Shown: positions 1 to 12,958, counted from the stretch's first letter. The stretch: DNA of 64,000 nucleotides from Phascolomyces articulosus (GCA_025677815.1 JAIXMP010000041.1:124001-188000), one strand, 5' to 3'. The notes: generated from the letters alone by a model not told the origin. Program-made: numbers and translations.

Positions 1-205
1 CCACAAATATAAATAACTATTTTGCCAAGAAAGTATTATAATAAAAAAGTTATTATATTTTTTTATAACAAATCATAATAGCATGAAGATAAGATTTAAT
101 ATAAAAGAGAAAATACAAGGGATGTTGTTGTGACAAAGAAGAAGAGGTTGGGATATATTGATAAAAGAAAAGAATGTTGGGAGGGGGGTTTTTTGCTCTT
201 GATTT

Positions 206-575
206 CTAACAAAGACAATCACATAAAGCATCCAAAGCACAGAATGCTAAACAACCAATTAAACAGGCCATACAACATCCATGATCACTTCCACCGCGTT
301 GTTCTGGTTGTTGAACATACACCGTGTTAGGTGGTGGTTGAGGTTGATAATAACCTTTTTTTTTAAAAAAAGAAATATACGTTCCCAACATGAGTATACA
401 TAGAACCAACATCATCACCATCAACAGTGATTCTTCCTCTTCCTTTCCCTCTTTCTTTATTATTGTATCAAAGTATAATACGACATGTTACTTTACCAGG
501 GTCACCCCCTTGTGGAGGAGGATAATATTGTTGTCCTTGTGCTGGAGGAGGATAATAAGGTTGATCGTTACCCAT
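206..575 (-). CDS. Small cysteine-rich CYSTM-type membrane protein
   Basis: Two exons on the minus strand, 575..497 and 354..206, joined across a GT..AG intron (donor GTAAAG, acceptor after an A-rich tract), give 75 codons plus TAG. The protein starts MGNDQPYYPPP, has a Pro/Gln/Tyr-rich N-terminal half, and ends in a hydrophobic cysteine-rich tail (GCCMACLIGC...CDCLC). This layout, a disordered PYQ-rich head plus a C-terminal Cys-rich transmembrane stretch, is that of eukaryotic CYSTM tail-anchored proteins, which are linked to stress responses at membranes. The ATG is the first in frame, and splicing removes a region with an in-frame stop. Family assignment rests on composition and layout; the exact role is unknown. 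Confidence 0.82.
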
Positions 576-3270
576 GTTTGACTATTGTTTCTTGTTATAT
601 AAAACTGAGAATAATATTTACAAGAAAAAAGAGAAAAGTGAAAGAAAGAAGAGAAAGAAAAATGTGCCACACCAGAAAAAAGAAAAAACTTCCCAAACTC
701 CTTATTTTTATTATGCGTACGATTTTTTTTAATAATAAAGAAACTAAACCATTCTTGACATGCTTTAAACAAGGTACTTAAAAAAATCCCTAACCATTAC
801 TACGCGTGTTCTTTTTCTTCATACTGAGATGTTTATACTGAATCGGATCGCGTTACCCAAATTATCTTTATTTATACAACAATAATATTACCACTCTAAG
901 TATATATAAGTATCTTTTAGCTATGATGAAATCAAACTTTTGACTGAAGGAACTTGATATTTTTAAGAAACAAGCACACTATAATATATTTATTGGACGA
1001 AGTTTCTATTTAATTAGCAACACAAAAACAGTATACCTAGATTGACAGCAAAAGAAACGGATGACATTTCAATTTGGACAAAAGAAAACAATCGTCTACT
1101 TTTAGATATCCCACTACTCCAAATTCATCAAGTAGATATTTCATATTGTAATATCATAATAATAATAATAATATTCTTCAGTGGTCCTCTCATCAATAAT
1201 AATATGATCTTCAAAAAAAAGAATGTCGTTAAAATATAAGAAATCTAAAACTTAACGCCAATGCAGAACAACAACATTTTACCTGCAGATACACATGCAG
1301 CTTCATCATTACACAAAGAAAAACACAAATGTACGCCTACAAGTATAACTTCCCAGTTCTTCACATTACCACATGACTATCATTCACTACTGTGCTATAC
1401 TTATATGTATGTATTTCCCGTTAATACATCTACTATTATTCTTTATACAATTCTTAGAAAGTAGTAGTTGTATAGGCACTATATAACAACACGACCTCTT
1501 TTTTTTGTTTCAAAGTAAAAGTATATCATGCGGATGAAAAAGTTTAGGCAACGAAACTTTATCCATTTTTACCAAATCAGGTATAATAAGGGTGATCCTC
1601 AAAAAAAAGCTTGAAATGTTTATTATTGTTTTCTTATTTATACTTAGATAGGTTTTTATCAGTGCTAAATACTACTTTATATCATCGTATTATTAGATTC
1701 TCGCTTATTTTATAATGATAGTATTGATATTTACATGGATACCCCAAAATGAATAATGAGACGCAATAAAGGTGTTCCTATAGATAATTATACTATATTC
1801 AAAACAATCTTTTGCTCAATAATAATGGATGATACATTCAGACTTCCTATTATTATTATTTTAACACATTTCATTGATGAATCCAAACTATTTAAATATA
1901 AAATAAGGAGAATGATGAGTTATAAATTCAAAAATGGATTAGAGTGCAAATTTTACTAGATCCAATTTTATGTTACGCGAAGAGTAAAGCAAGGAAAAGA
2001 TATGAATTATATTCTCACTCTTGGCATGATCAAACAAAGCGTTCCTGGATTACTGTGTCACAGAGAAAAGAGCCGAAGAGTCTCCCGTTAGATTATATTT
2101 TGCCAAGATGATGATACTATTTTTTGATATTATTAACGTCAATCAAATCAGCTGTTTGAGGCTTGTTTAATTAATTAAAAATATATCGTGATGATAATGA
2201 AGTAAAATCTTTTTTTTTTGTTTATTTCTTTTAAAATGTGTTTGCATTCTTCCATAAAACACGTTTTACTAATAGACAGCAGACAGAATACTAATAAATG
2301 ATGATGGTAAGCAGTGGCACCAAAAGAACCCGATCCTAAATATATATGTAGTAGACGAAAAATGATGTATTATCACGCCAGCTGTTGTTGTGTTTATTAC
2401 TATTTTGTAAATGGAATGAGATATAGAAATGCCTCATATGAAAGGATGTTTCTTCTGATTGATGTATCCTTAAGATGCATTTCCATTAGTTTGCGTATAA
2501 ATTTAAGTAAACATTTCTATAGAGCGTTAGATAATAAGTTAAACTATTAGAGATTGACTCCATCGCGCATAGATTGTTTATACCTTACATTTTATTTTCA
2601 AAACAAAAATATGCATCTGTCTATCCTGAACTATTCTCAACGCCTTGGGCCGAAGGAAAAAAGCTTAAAAGATAAATAATTCCACCCTGCGTATACAGGG
2701 GGTGGATTGGATCTGCAGCTTAAACATCCATGTTATTAGGGTTATATTTATATGTTTGTTGACGTAACTTATTTTCATGAATCAATTGCATATCATTGGT
2801 TACGCTGTGATGGAAAACAAGTTAACGATGCTTTTACATCTATACAACTATGAACGGAAAGCCTATATGAATCGTATCTTGGCAACTTCTTATTAATGGC
2901 AAGTCACAAGGATTAAAAGAATGAGTGTTGAGTAAAATGGGTAATCTTTGATGAACCACTTTGTTCGGCATGACATCATTGGCAAAAAGACATAGTTAAT
3001 AGTGTCACCCATTATTATATCTTCCAACTTTTTTTAACAACAAATGTAATATAAAAAAATCAAATACTTTTTTTTCACTTGATAGATAAAAAACATAAAG
3101 TTCTATCACTAATTACAAAGAAAGGGAGAGAGAAAAAAGAGAAATACAGAAAAAAAATGGGATCGGGTTCACGATATGATAATAATAATAAAATGTGTTG
3201 TGTGGATGAGGATTGTTATGTAAATTATCTATATATATGTGGGTGTGTATGTTTTATATTATATATATAT
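576..3270. other. Intergenic, no supported gene
   Basis: AT-rich spacer with many short chance reading frames of low-complexity composition. No domain, tRNA or repeat was recognised. Confidence 0.5.
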
Positions 3271-4378
3271 CTACCAGTTGTAGAAAGCCTTTGGATTATA
3301 AATAGGCTTATCTTCCTTCAATGGTGTCCACACCTTCTTTGTATCCTTCCAACCACGAATATTTCTTCGGTTTGCCTTAGCAGCCACTTCTTCAGCTTGA
3401 GGAGCTTCTTCAAGTAAAAATTTGATATGTGCTTCCTTGTGATGCATAATACCGAATTGACCACGACCATGGGGTCGAATACGTTTGATATATCGTCCTT
3501 TACCAACCCATGCTTGTGCTATCATCATCATAATCCATTCCCATCATGATTAGCTTCTTTCTTTTTTTTTTTTCCAATCCTTTTTCCTCTCTTAAACTAT
3601 TTTCCTTTTTATATTTTTTAAAAAAACATACCAACAACCAAATTCTTCATATCCTTTTGTTCAGTAGCATTCTTTCGAGCAAATGCCAAATTATGCATAA
3701 TCTTGCGAGCAGTTCGCTTGGGAGAGAATTCCATTTGTTTAATAGCTTCATCGATAGGCATATTTCGGATTTGTCGTGCAAGCATGTTTAACTTTCGTGG
3801 ACTAGTTTTCATATTGGTCGAAGACCATTGGTACTACAAAAAAAAAATTTCGAACGGGAAAAAGTTCAATATTGATTATTATGTCGAAATGAAAAAAAGA
3901 CGGATTTCTTACATGTTTCTTGACGGCCTTTTCACCACTTTGTTCTAATTGTTGTTGAGCCTTTTCTGTTTCGACAGAAATATTGTCAAACAACGAAGAC
4001 GCGCCAACATTAGGTCGAGGAGCAGTAGGTTGTTCTTCAGCCAATCGACGTGGTGCTGTGGAAAATCTAAATTAATAATATTTATAGATAGATCATACAT
4101 GGAGTCTAATGTCAATAACGTGATCTTTTTTTTGTCGTTTGTTGCGTATTGTTGTTTTGCTTGGTATTGTTTTTTTTTTGTTGAAATAAAAATTTTGTAC
4201 CTTTGTAAACGTGCAGGTTGTTGTGACAATGGTCTGCATACAGCACGGAATGCTGAAGCTATTGCATGAATAAAATTGACAGATATATATTAGTTTTATG
4301 GGATAACAAAAAGAGATATATGAATTAAGGAGGAAAAAATTCGAAAACCCTACATAATGAAAAACTGGCCATGCTCAT
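3271..4378 (-). CDS. MRPL22: Mitochondrial large-subunit ribosomal protein uL22m
   Basis: Five exons on the minus strand: 4378..4354, 4258..4201, 4066..3913, 3833..3632 and 3518..3271. They join in phase to 228 codons plus TAG. Exons 1-3 give a basic, Ser/Arg-rich leader ending RFSTAPRR, typical of a mitochondrial targeting peptide. Exon 4 carries the uL22 signature (KTSPRKLNMLARQIRNMP, then AFARKNA) and exon 5 the conserved QAWVGKGRYIKRI...HGRGQFGI core. uL22 lines the exit tunnel of the large ribosomal subunit; this copy would act in the mitochondrial matrix. The first exon (MSMASFSL, donor GTAGGG) is the least certain part, but no ATG lies in frame within exon 2. The gene seems intact. Confidence 0.9.
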
Positions 4379-4849
4379 TTGTTGTTGCACTGGTTCAAGT
4401 ATAACACTTTTGTTTTTTTTTCTTTTTCCTACAAGATGTGCAAGCCTTTTAAAGTCCGTATCCAAATTTGGAAACCACACGTCAAAAAAAAAGTGCCATG
4501 TTCAAACGTTACTTTTTCTTTGGCGCATTTTTGTTCGAATCCTTTGAATCATTGAAACTCTTGGTATATTGAGTGAATCTATAATCGACAATTATACAGA
4601 CTTGAGTTAATATTTTTCCTTTTTACTATATGGAAATCTGAAATGTGGATGGCTATACTATTTTGATTGACTCGATTATTGATTCATTTTTCACAGTCCT
4701 GTTTATAGAGATCTTGTTATATAGGGGAGAAACTCAGGTTACTACTACTAGAAGAATGTTATCATAATAATTATTTTTTATTAAAATAATCTGGATATCA
4801 AACACTTTATTTTTCATATATGTTCATCTGATTATATATTTTTATTGTT
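4379..4849. other. Intergenic 5' region of the uL22m gene
   Basis: AT-rich; presumably holds the promoter of the minus-strand uL22m gene. No distinct element was recognised. Confidence 0.4.
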
Positions 4850-5130
4850 CAAAGACTGGTTTCTTTTCTTATTTCACGCCAGCTTACAAGTGCGGATCAT
4901 CACCATGGTTGTAACATCATGTTGTTGCTTGGATACTAGTGGCCGTATTATTCTTATTGATGAGTTATTGTTGGAAGGTTCAGAATTTGAAACAAAAAGA
5001 GGGAATGTATTTATCGTTCTAATAATAATTCTTTTTTGATACTGTTCGCAGTAGTGCGAAGTAGCACTTTTAAAATCTTAGACTTAAGCGTACTACTGCT
5101 GAGATAGTTTAGGTTACATGATTGAGAAAC
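4850..5130 (+). repeat. Conserved block downstream of HET copy 1
   Basis: About 280 bp recur near 28680-28960 (inverted) and 53140-53430, each time 3' of a HET-domain gene and on the opposite strand to it. Reading opposite to the HET gene, all three copies give a related peptide (RIIxxVVTSC..., then a short gap, then LLLE.SEFE). This suggests a once-coding exon or a transposon-derived segment. No copy is a complete gene. Confidence 0.6.
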
Positions 5131-5592
5131 GCCACTTTGTTTTGAGTAGCCATAGTATTTTTAGTAATTTTTCTTCCTGTTTAATTATAACGCATCTTAC
5201 ATGGTGACAGTGTTTGATGAACAAGCCTTAGGCAGTTCTGGATATTGGCTGCGACTTTGTGTTAACCAGATGTGTTGCAAAGTTGCTCTTTGATGTTGCT
5301 TGAATCAATCCATTCATGATTTTAAAAAAAAAATCAATACCAGACATTTTCATGCTCGCTCAAGACTCGACTATTCCTAACGTGTATTGGTTGAATTCGT
5401 CTAGGATTTTCCTCAAGACCTCCCTCCAGTCATTGACGAACAATATTATTTACTGAGTATACGTATCAAATTCATTAATAATTAATTACATAAATAAAGT
5501 AATATTTTTCTGTATTTTGCGTTGTAAAATGTTAAAAATGAATGTAAGTTTAATTAATTACGTAAACTATTATTTATATAAATCGTTAATTT

Positions 5593-7065
5593 TTATTGAA
5601 TCAAAAATGTTTGTTTAGGTAAATTACAATCAGAGAAAAAATCCTTGTTACTTTCTATTTCACAACATCCAATAGCTTTATAATAATCTCCACCTTGCTT
5701 TTTTATGACAGGATAGTAGTAACGGTTATATTCATTACTTTTAAACAAAACTTCAGAAAGGATGACATATTTTCCAGAAGTATCATCCAAACTGTCCGGC
5801 AAATAACCAAAATCAATCCATGCAGCCATTCGATAATCATCACTTTCTCTGTTGCACCACCACAAGTTTTCCTTTTTTATCTCCATGAATCTTGATAATC
5901 GTTGAAGCTGCGCAGAATAATCATCAGCGAAAATTCCATTATCCAAAAAAATTATTTTCGTTTCATTTGTTTTAGATAATTGAACAAGTATACACAAATG
6001 ATAATCATGCTTATCACCATCATTGATATAGTCAGGAGTTGGTGGTATATCTTCTTCTCGTATAGTTAAATTGTCATCATAGATGGATTGGTTGTTTGTA
6101 ACAAAAGTAGTTGCAACATGCATCGTTTTTTCAATTATATCGTAATTTTGAAAAGATGTAGTTATATCATGTGTAACGTGTTCACCATTAACACCAGTCC
6201 ATGATGGCAAAAACTTGTACTTTTTGATTGTTGATTCACAAAAACGTTTCTTTCCAAAAAACAAAATGCTGATGTCTTTTTTTGCTAAGAGACCATAAAA
6301 TTGAATCATCAAGTCTTCGAATGGTTGATCGTAATCAATGTTGATTTCGTCCATAAATTCTGGGAAAAGATGGATGAGTGCAAAAACACGGTCGTGATCT
6401 TTGGTGCTTGTTCGTTGATGTGCATGATATAGAATTTGCGAAACGTTTAGTTCAGAAGATGATTTTGTTAAATGATTTATTTCACTGTATGTATGTTCTC
6501 CATATATGTGTCTATCTCTTCCGACAAATAATAGTCTTGTTGACTTTATTGCTTCTTCTAAAGTCCATAAACGTTTGAAGTATTCTTGTTTTTCTGCATT
6601 TAAATAGTTTGTATAACTGTAATCAGGTATAAATGCAACGGTGCAATAAGCATTCTCATATATATGATGCATGTTGCGTATTTCATGTTGTTTTTCTTTT
6701 TTATTGTCTTGATTGATGCATAATTGATCGTACCATATATATTTGATGTTGAATTGTTGACATATATACTGAATGACGCCTTCAAATTTGACGTATTCAT
6801 AATTGCCATCTTTTCGAATAATCTTGTGTTTGCCATCATCAATTCGTTTGTATTTCCCAGTGGTTTCATCAATTAAAATATTCCCAGATTGATTCCATGT
6901 ATATGATAATGCGCAGTAACCTTCGTTCACTTGAGATCCATTGACTGCTTTCATGTCAGAAATACAAACAAGTTTTGAAGGCATGAAGTCTGGTTTGGGC
7001 AAATCATTGGGAACTTTTTGGTCATTCAAAGAAAAATATTCTGCCGTTTCGTAGGTTATATACAT
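5593..7065 (-). CDS. HET-domain (heterokaryon-incompatibility-like) protein, copy 1
   Basis: Single-exon frame of 490 codons from the chosen start. The frame stays open to 7314, but the ATG at 7065 (MYITYE) is preferred because it is the first Met shared by all three paralogues, and a 4-bp length difference just upstream in copy 3 breaks the frame there. The N-terminal half has HET-domain hallmarks: EGYCALSYTWN, then YIWYDQLCINQDNKKEKQHE with IRNMHHIYENA, then RLWTLEEAI and RTSTKDHDRVFALIHLFPEF. In ascomycetes HET-domain proteins trigger cell death after non-self recognition; no such role has been shown for this family. No membrane segment or repeat domain is seen in the C-terminal half. It lies in a duplicated block with copies at 26850 and 55375. 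Confidence 0.85.
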   Translation of the reverse strand: MYITYETAEYFSLNDQKVPNDLPKPDFMPSKLVCISDMKAVNGSQVNEGYCALSYTWNQSGNILIDETTGKYKRIDDGKHKIIRKDGNYEYVKFEGVIQYICQQFNIKYIWYDQLCINQDNKKEKQHEIRNMHHIYENAYCTVAFIPDYSYTNYLNAEKQEYFKRLWTLEEAIKSTRLLFVGRDRHIYGEHTYSEINHLTKSSSELNVSQILYHAHQRTSTKDHDRVFALIHLFPEFMDEINIDYDQPFEDLMIQFYGLLAKKDISILFFGKKRFCESTIKKYKFLPSWTGVNGEHVTHDITTSFQNYDIIEKTMHVATTFVTNNQSIYDDNLTIREEDIPPTPDYINDGDKHDYHLCILVQLSKTNETKIIFLDNGIFADDYSAQLQRLSRFMEIKKENLWWCNRESDDYRMAAWIDFGYLPDSLDDTSGKYVILSEVLFKSNEYNRYYYPVIKKQGGDYYKAIGCCEIESNKDFFSDCNLPKQTFLIQ

Positions 7066-7319
7066 TATTTCTATGATTACATTGAATAAGTTTGACATGT
7101 TAGTTTCAATATAATCGTAGATAATAGAAAGGTGTTGGCTCACAGATAAAGAAGAAACGAATGGTACTATTGGAAAACTACAAGAGAGTATACAGTTATG
7201 ATGGATTTCGATGGTAGTAAATATGCGTTCTTGTAAGAATTTTCTGCCTAATGAAGAGTAGTGAAGGAAGTAGTAAATAGAAAATGAAAAATAAAACTGT
7301 TGTGTTTTAACCAAAGAAG

Positions 7320-7690
7320 AGAAGAAAAAAGTAAGGCTTATAATTATACTTTTTTCCTGCTGAAATATTTGTGATATATCACGGTATCTACGCCAAAACT
7401 TTGAAAGATCGCCATCAATGTATCCTATAAATAAATAATGAGTAATATTTGTTTATATGCAAACGATTTAGAAAAAAAAGAGTATTTACTGTTCTTTACT
7501 TTTTTTTTTTTTTCGTCAAATCGACTATGATAATATGAATTTTTTTTAATCACGTCGTTGAATGTTTGGTTCACTCCCGCTGAACGGTTATAAAGTAAGA
7601 TCATAAGCTTATAGTTGATTAAAGTAAAACAAAACAAAAAAAAAAAACCAGCCCCCATTTCATCTGCACGCCTTTGTGCAATACAGAAAC
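7320..7690 (-). repeat. Duplicated 5' flank of HET copy 1
   Basis: Closely matches 55600-56060 upstream of HET copy 3, and more loosely 26440-26560 upstream of copy 2. It holds a conserved TTTATAG-GAT site followed by a short related peptide (IFQSFGVD). It could be a 5' exon or leader of the HET transcripts; this is inference. Confidence 0.55.
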
Positions 7691-8064
7691 TTCAAGAGTA
7701 TAGCCATATAGCATAATCATCGATATCTCAACTGAAATTGCACAATACCCATATTCAATTACTACATTAAGACGAAAGACTGAAAATAATTGTTAATAAT
7801 AATGATGGTCCAGAAAAACCAAAAAGCATATCGAAGACGATGTGTTTTTATATAGCTGGAGCTACGTATATAAAAAATTTAGCTTGAATATATATGTCAC
7901 TAAATGAGATAAAGATCTGGTACTGATTTTTCTTGTTGCACATTACGAGGACATTTTACTGCGATAAACAGAAATTTGATTAAATCAGTGTTGCAGTCAC
8001 AAGGTGCCAATCCCTTAAAAATGCTGTATTAACCTAGAACCTCTCCGCCTTCACAACAGGAATT
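7691..8064 (-). mobile_element. Truncated copy of the CAGTCAACCC inverted-repeat element
   Basis: Near-identical in reverse orientation to 29290-29660 of the complete element at 29266-29729. Both termini are missing: homology stops within CACAACAGGAAT on the right, where a PD-(D/E)XK gene fragment begins, and at GAGTATAGCC on the left, next to the HET 5' flank. It therefore sits at a junction between the two amplified families. Confidence 0.7.
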
Positions 8065-8350
8065 GCTTTATTTTCTTGACAATGTCAAACGATTGCATTC
8101 ATTCTAAGAAAAAAAATAACGATCCAAAAAATAAAAATAATTTGGTATAAAAACGTTTTTAAGAAACCATTAGTTCACCTCTCATCAATCTGCAAGAATT
8201 TCATTTGCTACGCGTTTTTGGTGTTTATTACCAATACGATAAAGCTTTTACAGTATCCTGGATTTCCTAATAACCAGCAACAGCTGATGCTTCGAGCAGT
8301 TGCGAGTTTTGGGCAGTGGTAGCTCACCGAGATTCGCTTGCTGAGATGAA
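8065..8350 (-). pseudogene. PD-(D/E)XK-like family, 5' fragment
   Basis: Reading the minus strand, residues GNKHQKRVANEILAD, an intron-like stretch and the start of the second exon (EC-NRL-TLPRN-like) match exons 1-2 of the nearly intact gene at 12959-14957. TGA replaces the conserved TGG after EILAD, and the copy is cut off by the inverted-repeat element at 8064. It is useful because its Gln (CAA) aligns with the in-frame TAG of the nearly intact gene. Confidence 0.65.
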
Positions 8351-8399
8351 TGAAATGGCTATTTCTTTTATTATTGACTTTTTACTTATTTCCTTCTTT

Positions 8400-9900
8400 G
8401 ACCTAGATAATTCTTGGATAATCGATGTTTTGTACGTATCTCGCTACCGATTTACTTGACCATTTACAGTATTTCCACAATTCATTGCATCATATAATTT
8501 TGACACTATTTGTTCGATAATATACTATTAGAAACATGTGTTGTTAGATTTGAGTTTATATTTATACATATAAGCTGGTAATATCAAATTTACAAAAGTA
8601 TTACCTTAATATGATGAGAAAATATTTCTTCATAAATCCAAAGAATGGATTTCCATTATTCTATAGACTCATGGCGTATGCAGAACCATTTTGAAAAATG
8701 GTATATGTGTTTCTATTATATAAATATAACAGAAAATTGTGTTATTATACGGGCAACAAGTACTTGAGTGTTCATCGTTCACACTTCCAAATCTCTCATA
8801 GTTGACAAGAGTACGTACACATACCTTTTACAATAATCCCGATGGGGGTAGGATTATGACACCAGTTCGAACCAGTGTCTCAAGTAGCATTATTTTTAAT
8901 TTCTTCCCAAGTTGAAGCATGTCCGATGCATCTTTGTCGTTGCCACTTCTTGCCTTCACATCAATGACGAGAAATTCATACTTTTCTTGAGATCATCATG
9001 AGATGTAGAAATCGTAGAATACAAACCGGATTAAACTATTTGATATATGTTTGAGCGTCTGGACGACATAAGGGTATGAGTAGATCTATAATTCCAAAAC
9101 AATATGTTTGTTCATCGTATACAACTGCACCTTCAAAAAATGATAACACTAGTAATAACTTAATCCTCTTTATACTTATGCACTAGATTTTATATTCACT
9201 ATGTTGCCAAAGTGAGCTTGATAAAGTAGTCCAAGCGGTTTCATATCAGATTACTTTTACGAAGTTTTGACGTATATATCATGTATTACTTTTGTCATCA
9301 ACTAAATTCAAAACATGAAGAGCGATGATGTGGTGTTCTTATTCCTTTTTTCAATCGGTATACTGTCATCAGTCATACCCATGTCCAATTACTCCAGATA
9401 ATGATATTTCAAATCCTTTTCAAATCAATATAACGGATTATTGCTTCTATTATCATGATTGCTTATAATATTTTAATGGTGCAATCCAAATCATTGAAGC
9501 TATTCAGTAACTCGAGTTGTTCATAATTGCGGCACCTCAATATAGAATCACACATCCTATTATATAAGTACTTACATTTTTAAAAGAATGCTGATGTGGT
9601 TAGATTTCCAGGGAAAGATCTGAATTTGACAAAGGACTATCATCGAGGTATTCCATACCATCCTCTCCATCGAGTGTCTCGAAACACACCTATCATACCA
9701 TTTAAGATGTTAATATTGTATTTATAACAAAGGTTATATAATAAAACCTATCTCAATTCAATCACATCTGATCCACATACAAACATTCGAATTTTCCAAT
9801 ATCCTTGAATTCCTAAAAAAAAAAACAACAGCTGATACTTCTAGCTATTGCCAAATAGCAAGCTTTAGCTAATGATGGCTGCTGGTGAGTTAATATGTTA
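8400..9900 (-). pseudogene. PD-(D/E)XK-like family, decayed copy A
   Basis: The minus strand carries recognisable segments in gene order: an exon-1-like stretch near 9790-9880, then about 8900-9060 with EFLVIDVKA and SDMLQLGKKLKIM, then HNPTPIGIIVKG ending at a GTATGT donor near 8830-8850. These correspond to residues ~350-420 of the copy at 12959-14957. Stops and frameshifts separate the pieces, so it is not translatable. It lies head-to-tail with copy B. Boundaries are approximate. Confidence 0.6.
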
Positions 9901-9949
9901 TTGTTGTTCAAGGTTCGATTGTTGCAATTTATATGGTTGTTGTATCATT

Positions 9950-11400
9950 CTTGGAATATTTTTATTCATACCAATGTTTTCTTTCGACTTGGCAACTATT
10001 GGGTAACTAGAGTTTAGCAAGTAGCCGATCCATTTGTTCATCATTACTATTGTTATTTACCAGAGATACTGCTCACATCATATAGCATTATTGATGCCAT
10101 TATCCCGAAAATATACTATTTCAGCCATATTTTGTTAGATTTAGATTCATAAATGTAGAAAATCGTGATAGCAAACTTATAATAAAATTTACTTCCAATT
10201 GGGAAAACCCTTTCTACCAATAGCAGTAGTGCTACTGATGGATTTCCTCGACTAAATCCAAACAGCAGCTACCAAACACCCCATATAAATACTTCTGGTC
10301 CAACGAGAACCAACTTAAAGTAGCTCCATTTTTGTTCTGGTAAACAAACGAAAATCAGGTTATTACGGCAACACATACGTTTTTTGTTCTCACTTCTAAT
10401 TCCCCACAATTGACAAAACCACATATACCTCGAAGAATAATTCTAATGGGAATAGAATGACGCATCAGCTTGTCCATTACCACCTTTCATTCTTTATCCA
10501 AGGGAGAAATGAGATCTGATACAACGTAGTTACTACTTTTATGTTAACTTCGTTGACAAAAAAACTATACTTGGAAAGAAACATCAGAATTGAACAAGAC
10601 AAAATTGAATCAAAGGTTTGTTGTTGTTTTAAACATTTTGATTGCCTCAAGGTATATATGATGATGTAACTATAATGTTTTGAATAAATGTGAGATGTTT
10701 TACTAAAATATATTTAGTTTTAGTTTCAAATATTTAAAATCATCCTTTTTATAATTACCAACTATTTCGTCCTTTTAATCATACCAAAAAGTATGGGCTT
10801 AATAAACAAACGAGTCTTTTTTTGTTCCAAATCATCTCCCTCGGTGGAGATGTTGTATTCCACTGAGCAATCTCGTCAACAATCGCATTGAGAAACCGAG
10901 TGCTAATAGTATGTATTTCTTTTGTGAATTTTTAACCAAGTCTGTTATTTTTTGAGTACCCGTACTATCAGCGTAATTGTTGTCATAAAAACGTGCAATC
11001 AATGCGCAAGAACTGATAAAATCCATTTCCTACTGTTCTACTCTTAAGGATACTTGCTTCCATTGTGACGAGCGCTTGGAATGTTGTCATAGTACAAACG
11101 ATGTTACTTGTTCATTTTAGAAAGTGGATTTGTTGAAGTTGTTGAGGTGCGTGATGTAAAGTCTATTTGCTGCAAGATGAATCGTTGAAAGCTAACATTA
11201 AAAGTTAGAAATTGCATACTTACATGAGAAGTTTGGTAATGTGAGATATAATATTTTCCTTTTCTCGTAATGACTTGGTTTCATTGTAGTCGACAATACT
11301 CTTGACAACATCATGTTTTGCTAATTCAGTTGCTCCTACATCTAATTCTTCTCCAATATGAGCAATACATCTCTACCACTTATGGATCTTGTAACAAATA
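9950..11400 (-). pseudogene. PD-(D/E)XK-like family, decayed copy B
   Basis: At 11026-10800 the minus strand encodes CALIARFYDN, and after a frameshift IVDEIAQWNTTSP, matching the CAMIARLYDN and ITDEINHWDITSE segments of the copy at 12959-14957. Near 10400-10500 there is a degraded VVMDKL...PIRIIL stretch ending at a GTATAT donor, equivalent to the end of exon 4. Premature stops show it is dead. 5' and 3' limits are approximate. Confidence 0.6.
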
Positions 11401-11431
11401 ACATTTGGATTGTTTTTAGTAATGTTTTCTT

Positions 11432-11433
<2 letters not shown>

Positions 11434-11471
<38 letters not shown>
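11434..11471. repeat. 38-nt poly(T) tract
   Basis: Uninterrupted run of 38 T, the longest homopolymer in the window, between decayed copy B and a gene-free stretch. It could be the tail of a retroposed sequence read on the minus strand, or simple slippage. Confidence 0.9.
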
Positions 11472-11474
<3 letters not shown>

Positions 11475-12958
11475 TTCTAGTATATTGGAATACTGATTCA
11501 CCACTGAATAAAACTAGCCATTTATCATTATCGATACCGGGAATGAGCAGCGAAAATATATACTTTACTTACGCTTTGATTCAAATTTTGATTTTTTTGT
11601 TCAGAAGAAATGACAAAATATGGCCAAATAGATGTTGATTTGACAGCACTCTTTGACTATGTGTTTTATGTGTATATTATTAGCGCCACCACATTTCACA
11701 ATCATATTCAATGAATCCATCCTTTGAAGTTGTAGATGAGAAAGAGGTCTTATTTGTATATTTGATCCGTGACTAGTGCTTCCCACAATGGAAGAAAATA
11801 GCCATGGAACTCACCTTATCACGATCTTTGGCCAGTTATAGAAGAAAATGTGATATTGCTGCTTAAAATTCAATTGATATGTTTTTCCCTCACAACACCT
11901 TTATTATGTCAACAGTAAATGAAAATATTATGGAAACAGTGATGATGATTATTATATAATGGTATAAAGGAGACCAAAAATTTGTTCTATATGCTATTGA
12001 GTAGAAAATCAGAAAGCACAACGACAAACAGTGACAATCGCTTGGTTGCACTTTTACGCCCTTGAAACATTGACCCTCACTGAAATTCGCTATTGTTATT
12101 TAGTTTCCTTTATGGAATACCATTCTCCTTTCGTATAATGAATCTGTACTTGTGATTGTATAGAATAAAACCGTCAATTTTTAGTATTTCTTTTTTTCTA
12201 TGAGTTTTTTTCTTAAGTGATCCTTTGATACGAATAAAATAAGAACAAGATCGATGTTGACAGAAAATGGACACTAATACTTGGTCTCCATCCTACATTA
12301 TAATGATATGTCAAACCACAGAACATAAAAGCAGAGAGTACCATTTTTTTGTGTATATATTAAAGGAATGTCTGTTATTTATTGTAGGGAGGAAAGCCGC
12401 TCCATTTTTATTTACAATTTATATGAAATATTGTCTAGCAGTATCCGGGAGGAGGGGGAATAGAGTTTTCTTCAGCGAGAGGATCATATTCCATGAAAGA
12501 TACAAGCGTCAGTGTGATAGATGTGAAGTAAAGAATAAGGTTTCTATATATGGAAAACAAAAGGAGTGTGTGAAAGTCTATAGTAGAAGATGGAAGCAAA
12601 ATAAATATCCACAAATAAACGTTAATCCGAAAAGACTATTTGGTAGAATATGTATTAATATAAAGGTGAAGAGAGGGCGCAGATCCAAATAGAGGGTTAT
12701 TAGCAATTCAGGTAGTTCAACTAGAAGATGTTAAAAGGGAAGGGATGATTTAAAAACAGATGAGGAGCAATGATACTGGATAGAGAAAAATAGGCTACAC
12801 CATAAAAAGAAATGGTGATGGAGCGGAAGTACCAGAAGGTGCTTGGATCGTGGATTGATGAAATCCTGGAACAAAAGGGAGTTGGCTCAACCTAGCTGCG
12901 GAAAACATAGCTCACCTCTTTACTTATTCTTTTTTACTTTACTTTTTTTCTTTACCTA
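11472..12958. other. Gene-poor spacer upstream of the nuclease-like gene
   Basis: No recognised gene. A 141-codon frame at 12267-12692 (+) has no family resemblance and is probably chance. The last ~150 bp, with T-rich tracts, presumably hold the promoter of the gene starting at 12959. Confidence 0.4.

Noticed and set aside
7066..7314. N-terminal extension of HET copy 1 to an upstream start
   Set aside because: The matching DNA in copy 3 is in a different frame because of a 4-bp difference, so the extension is unlikely to be conserved protein.
8300..8350. tRNA-like TGGTAGCTCA motif
   Set aside because: No matching acceptor or anticodon stems around it, and it lies within the decayed PD-(D/E)XK fragment.
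8855..8885. GGTTCGAACC-like T-arm motif
   Set aside because: It is explained by the conserved coding segment (LVRTGV-HNPTP) of decayed copy A; no cloverleaf could be folded by eye.
12267..12692. 141-codon plus-strand reading frame
   Set aside because: Composition is basic and irregular, no domain is recognisable and no splice partners were found; probably chance.
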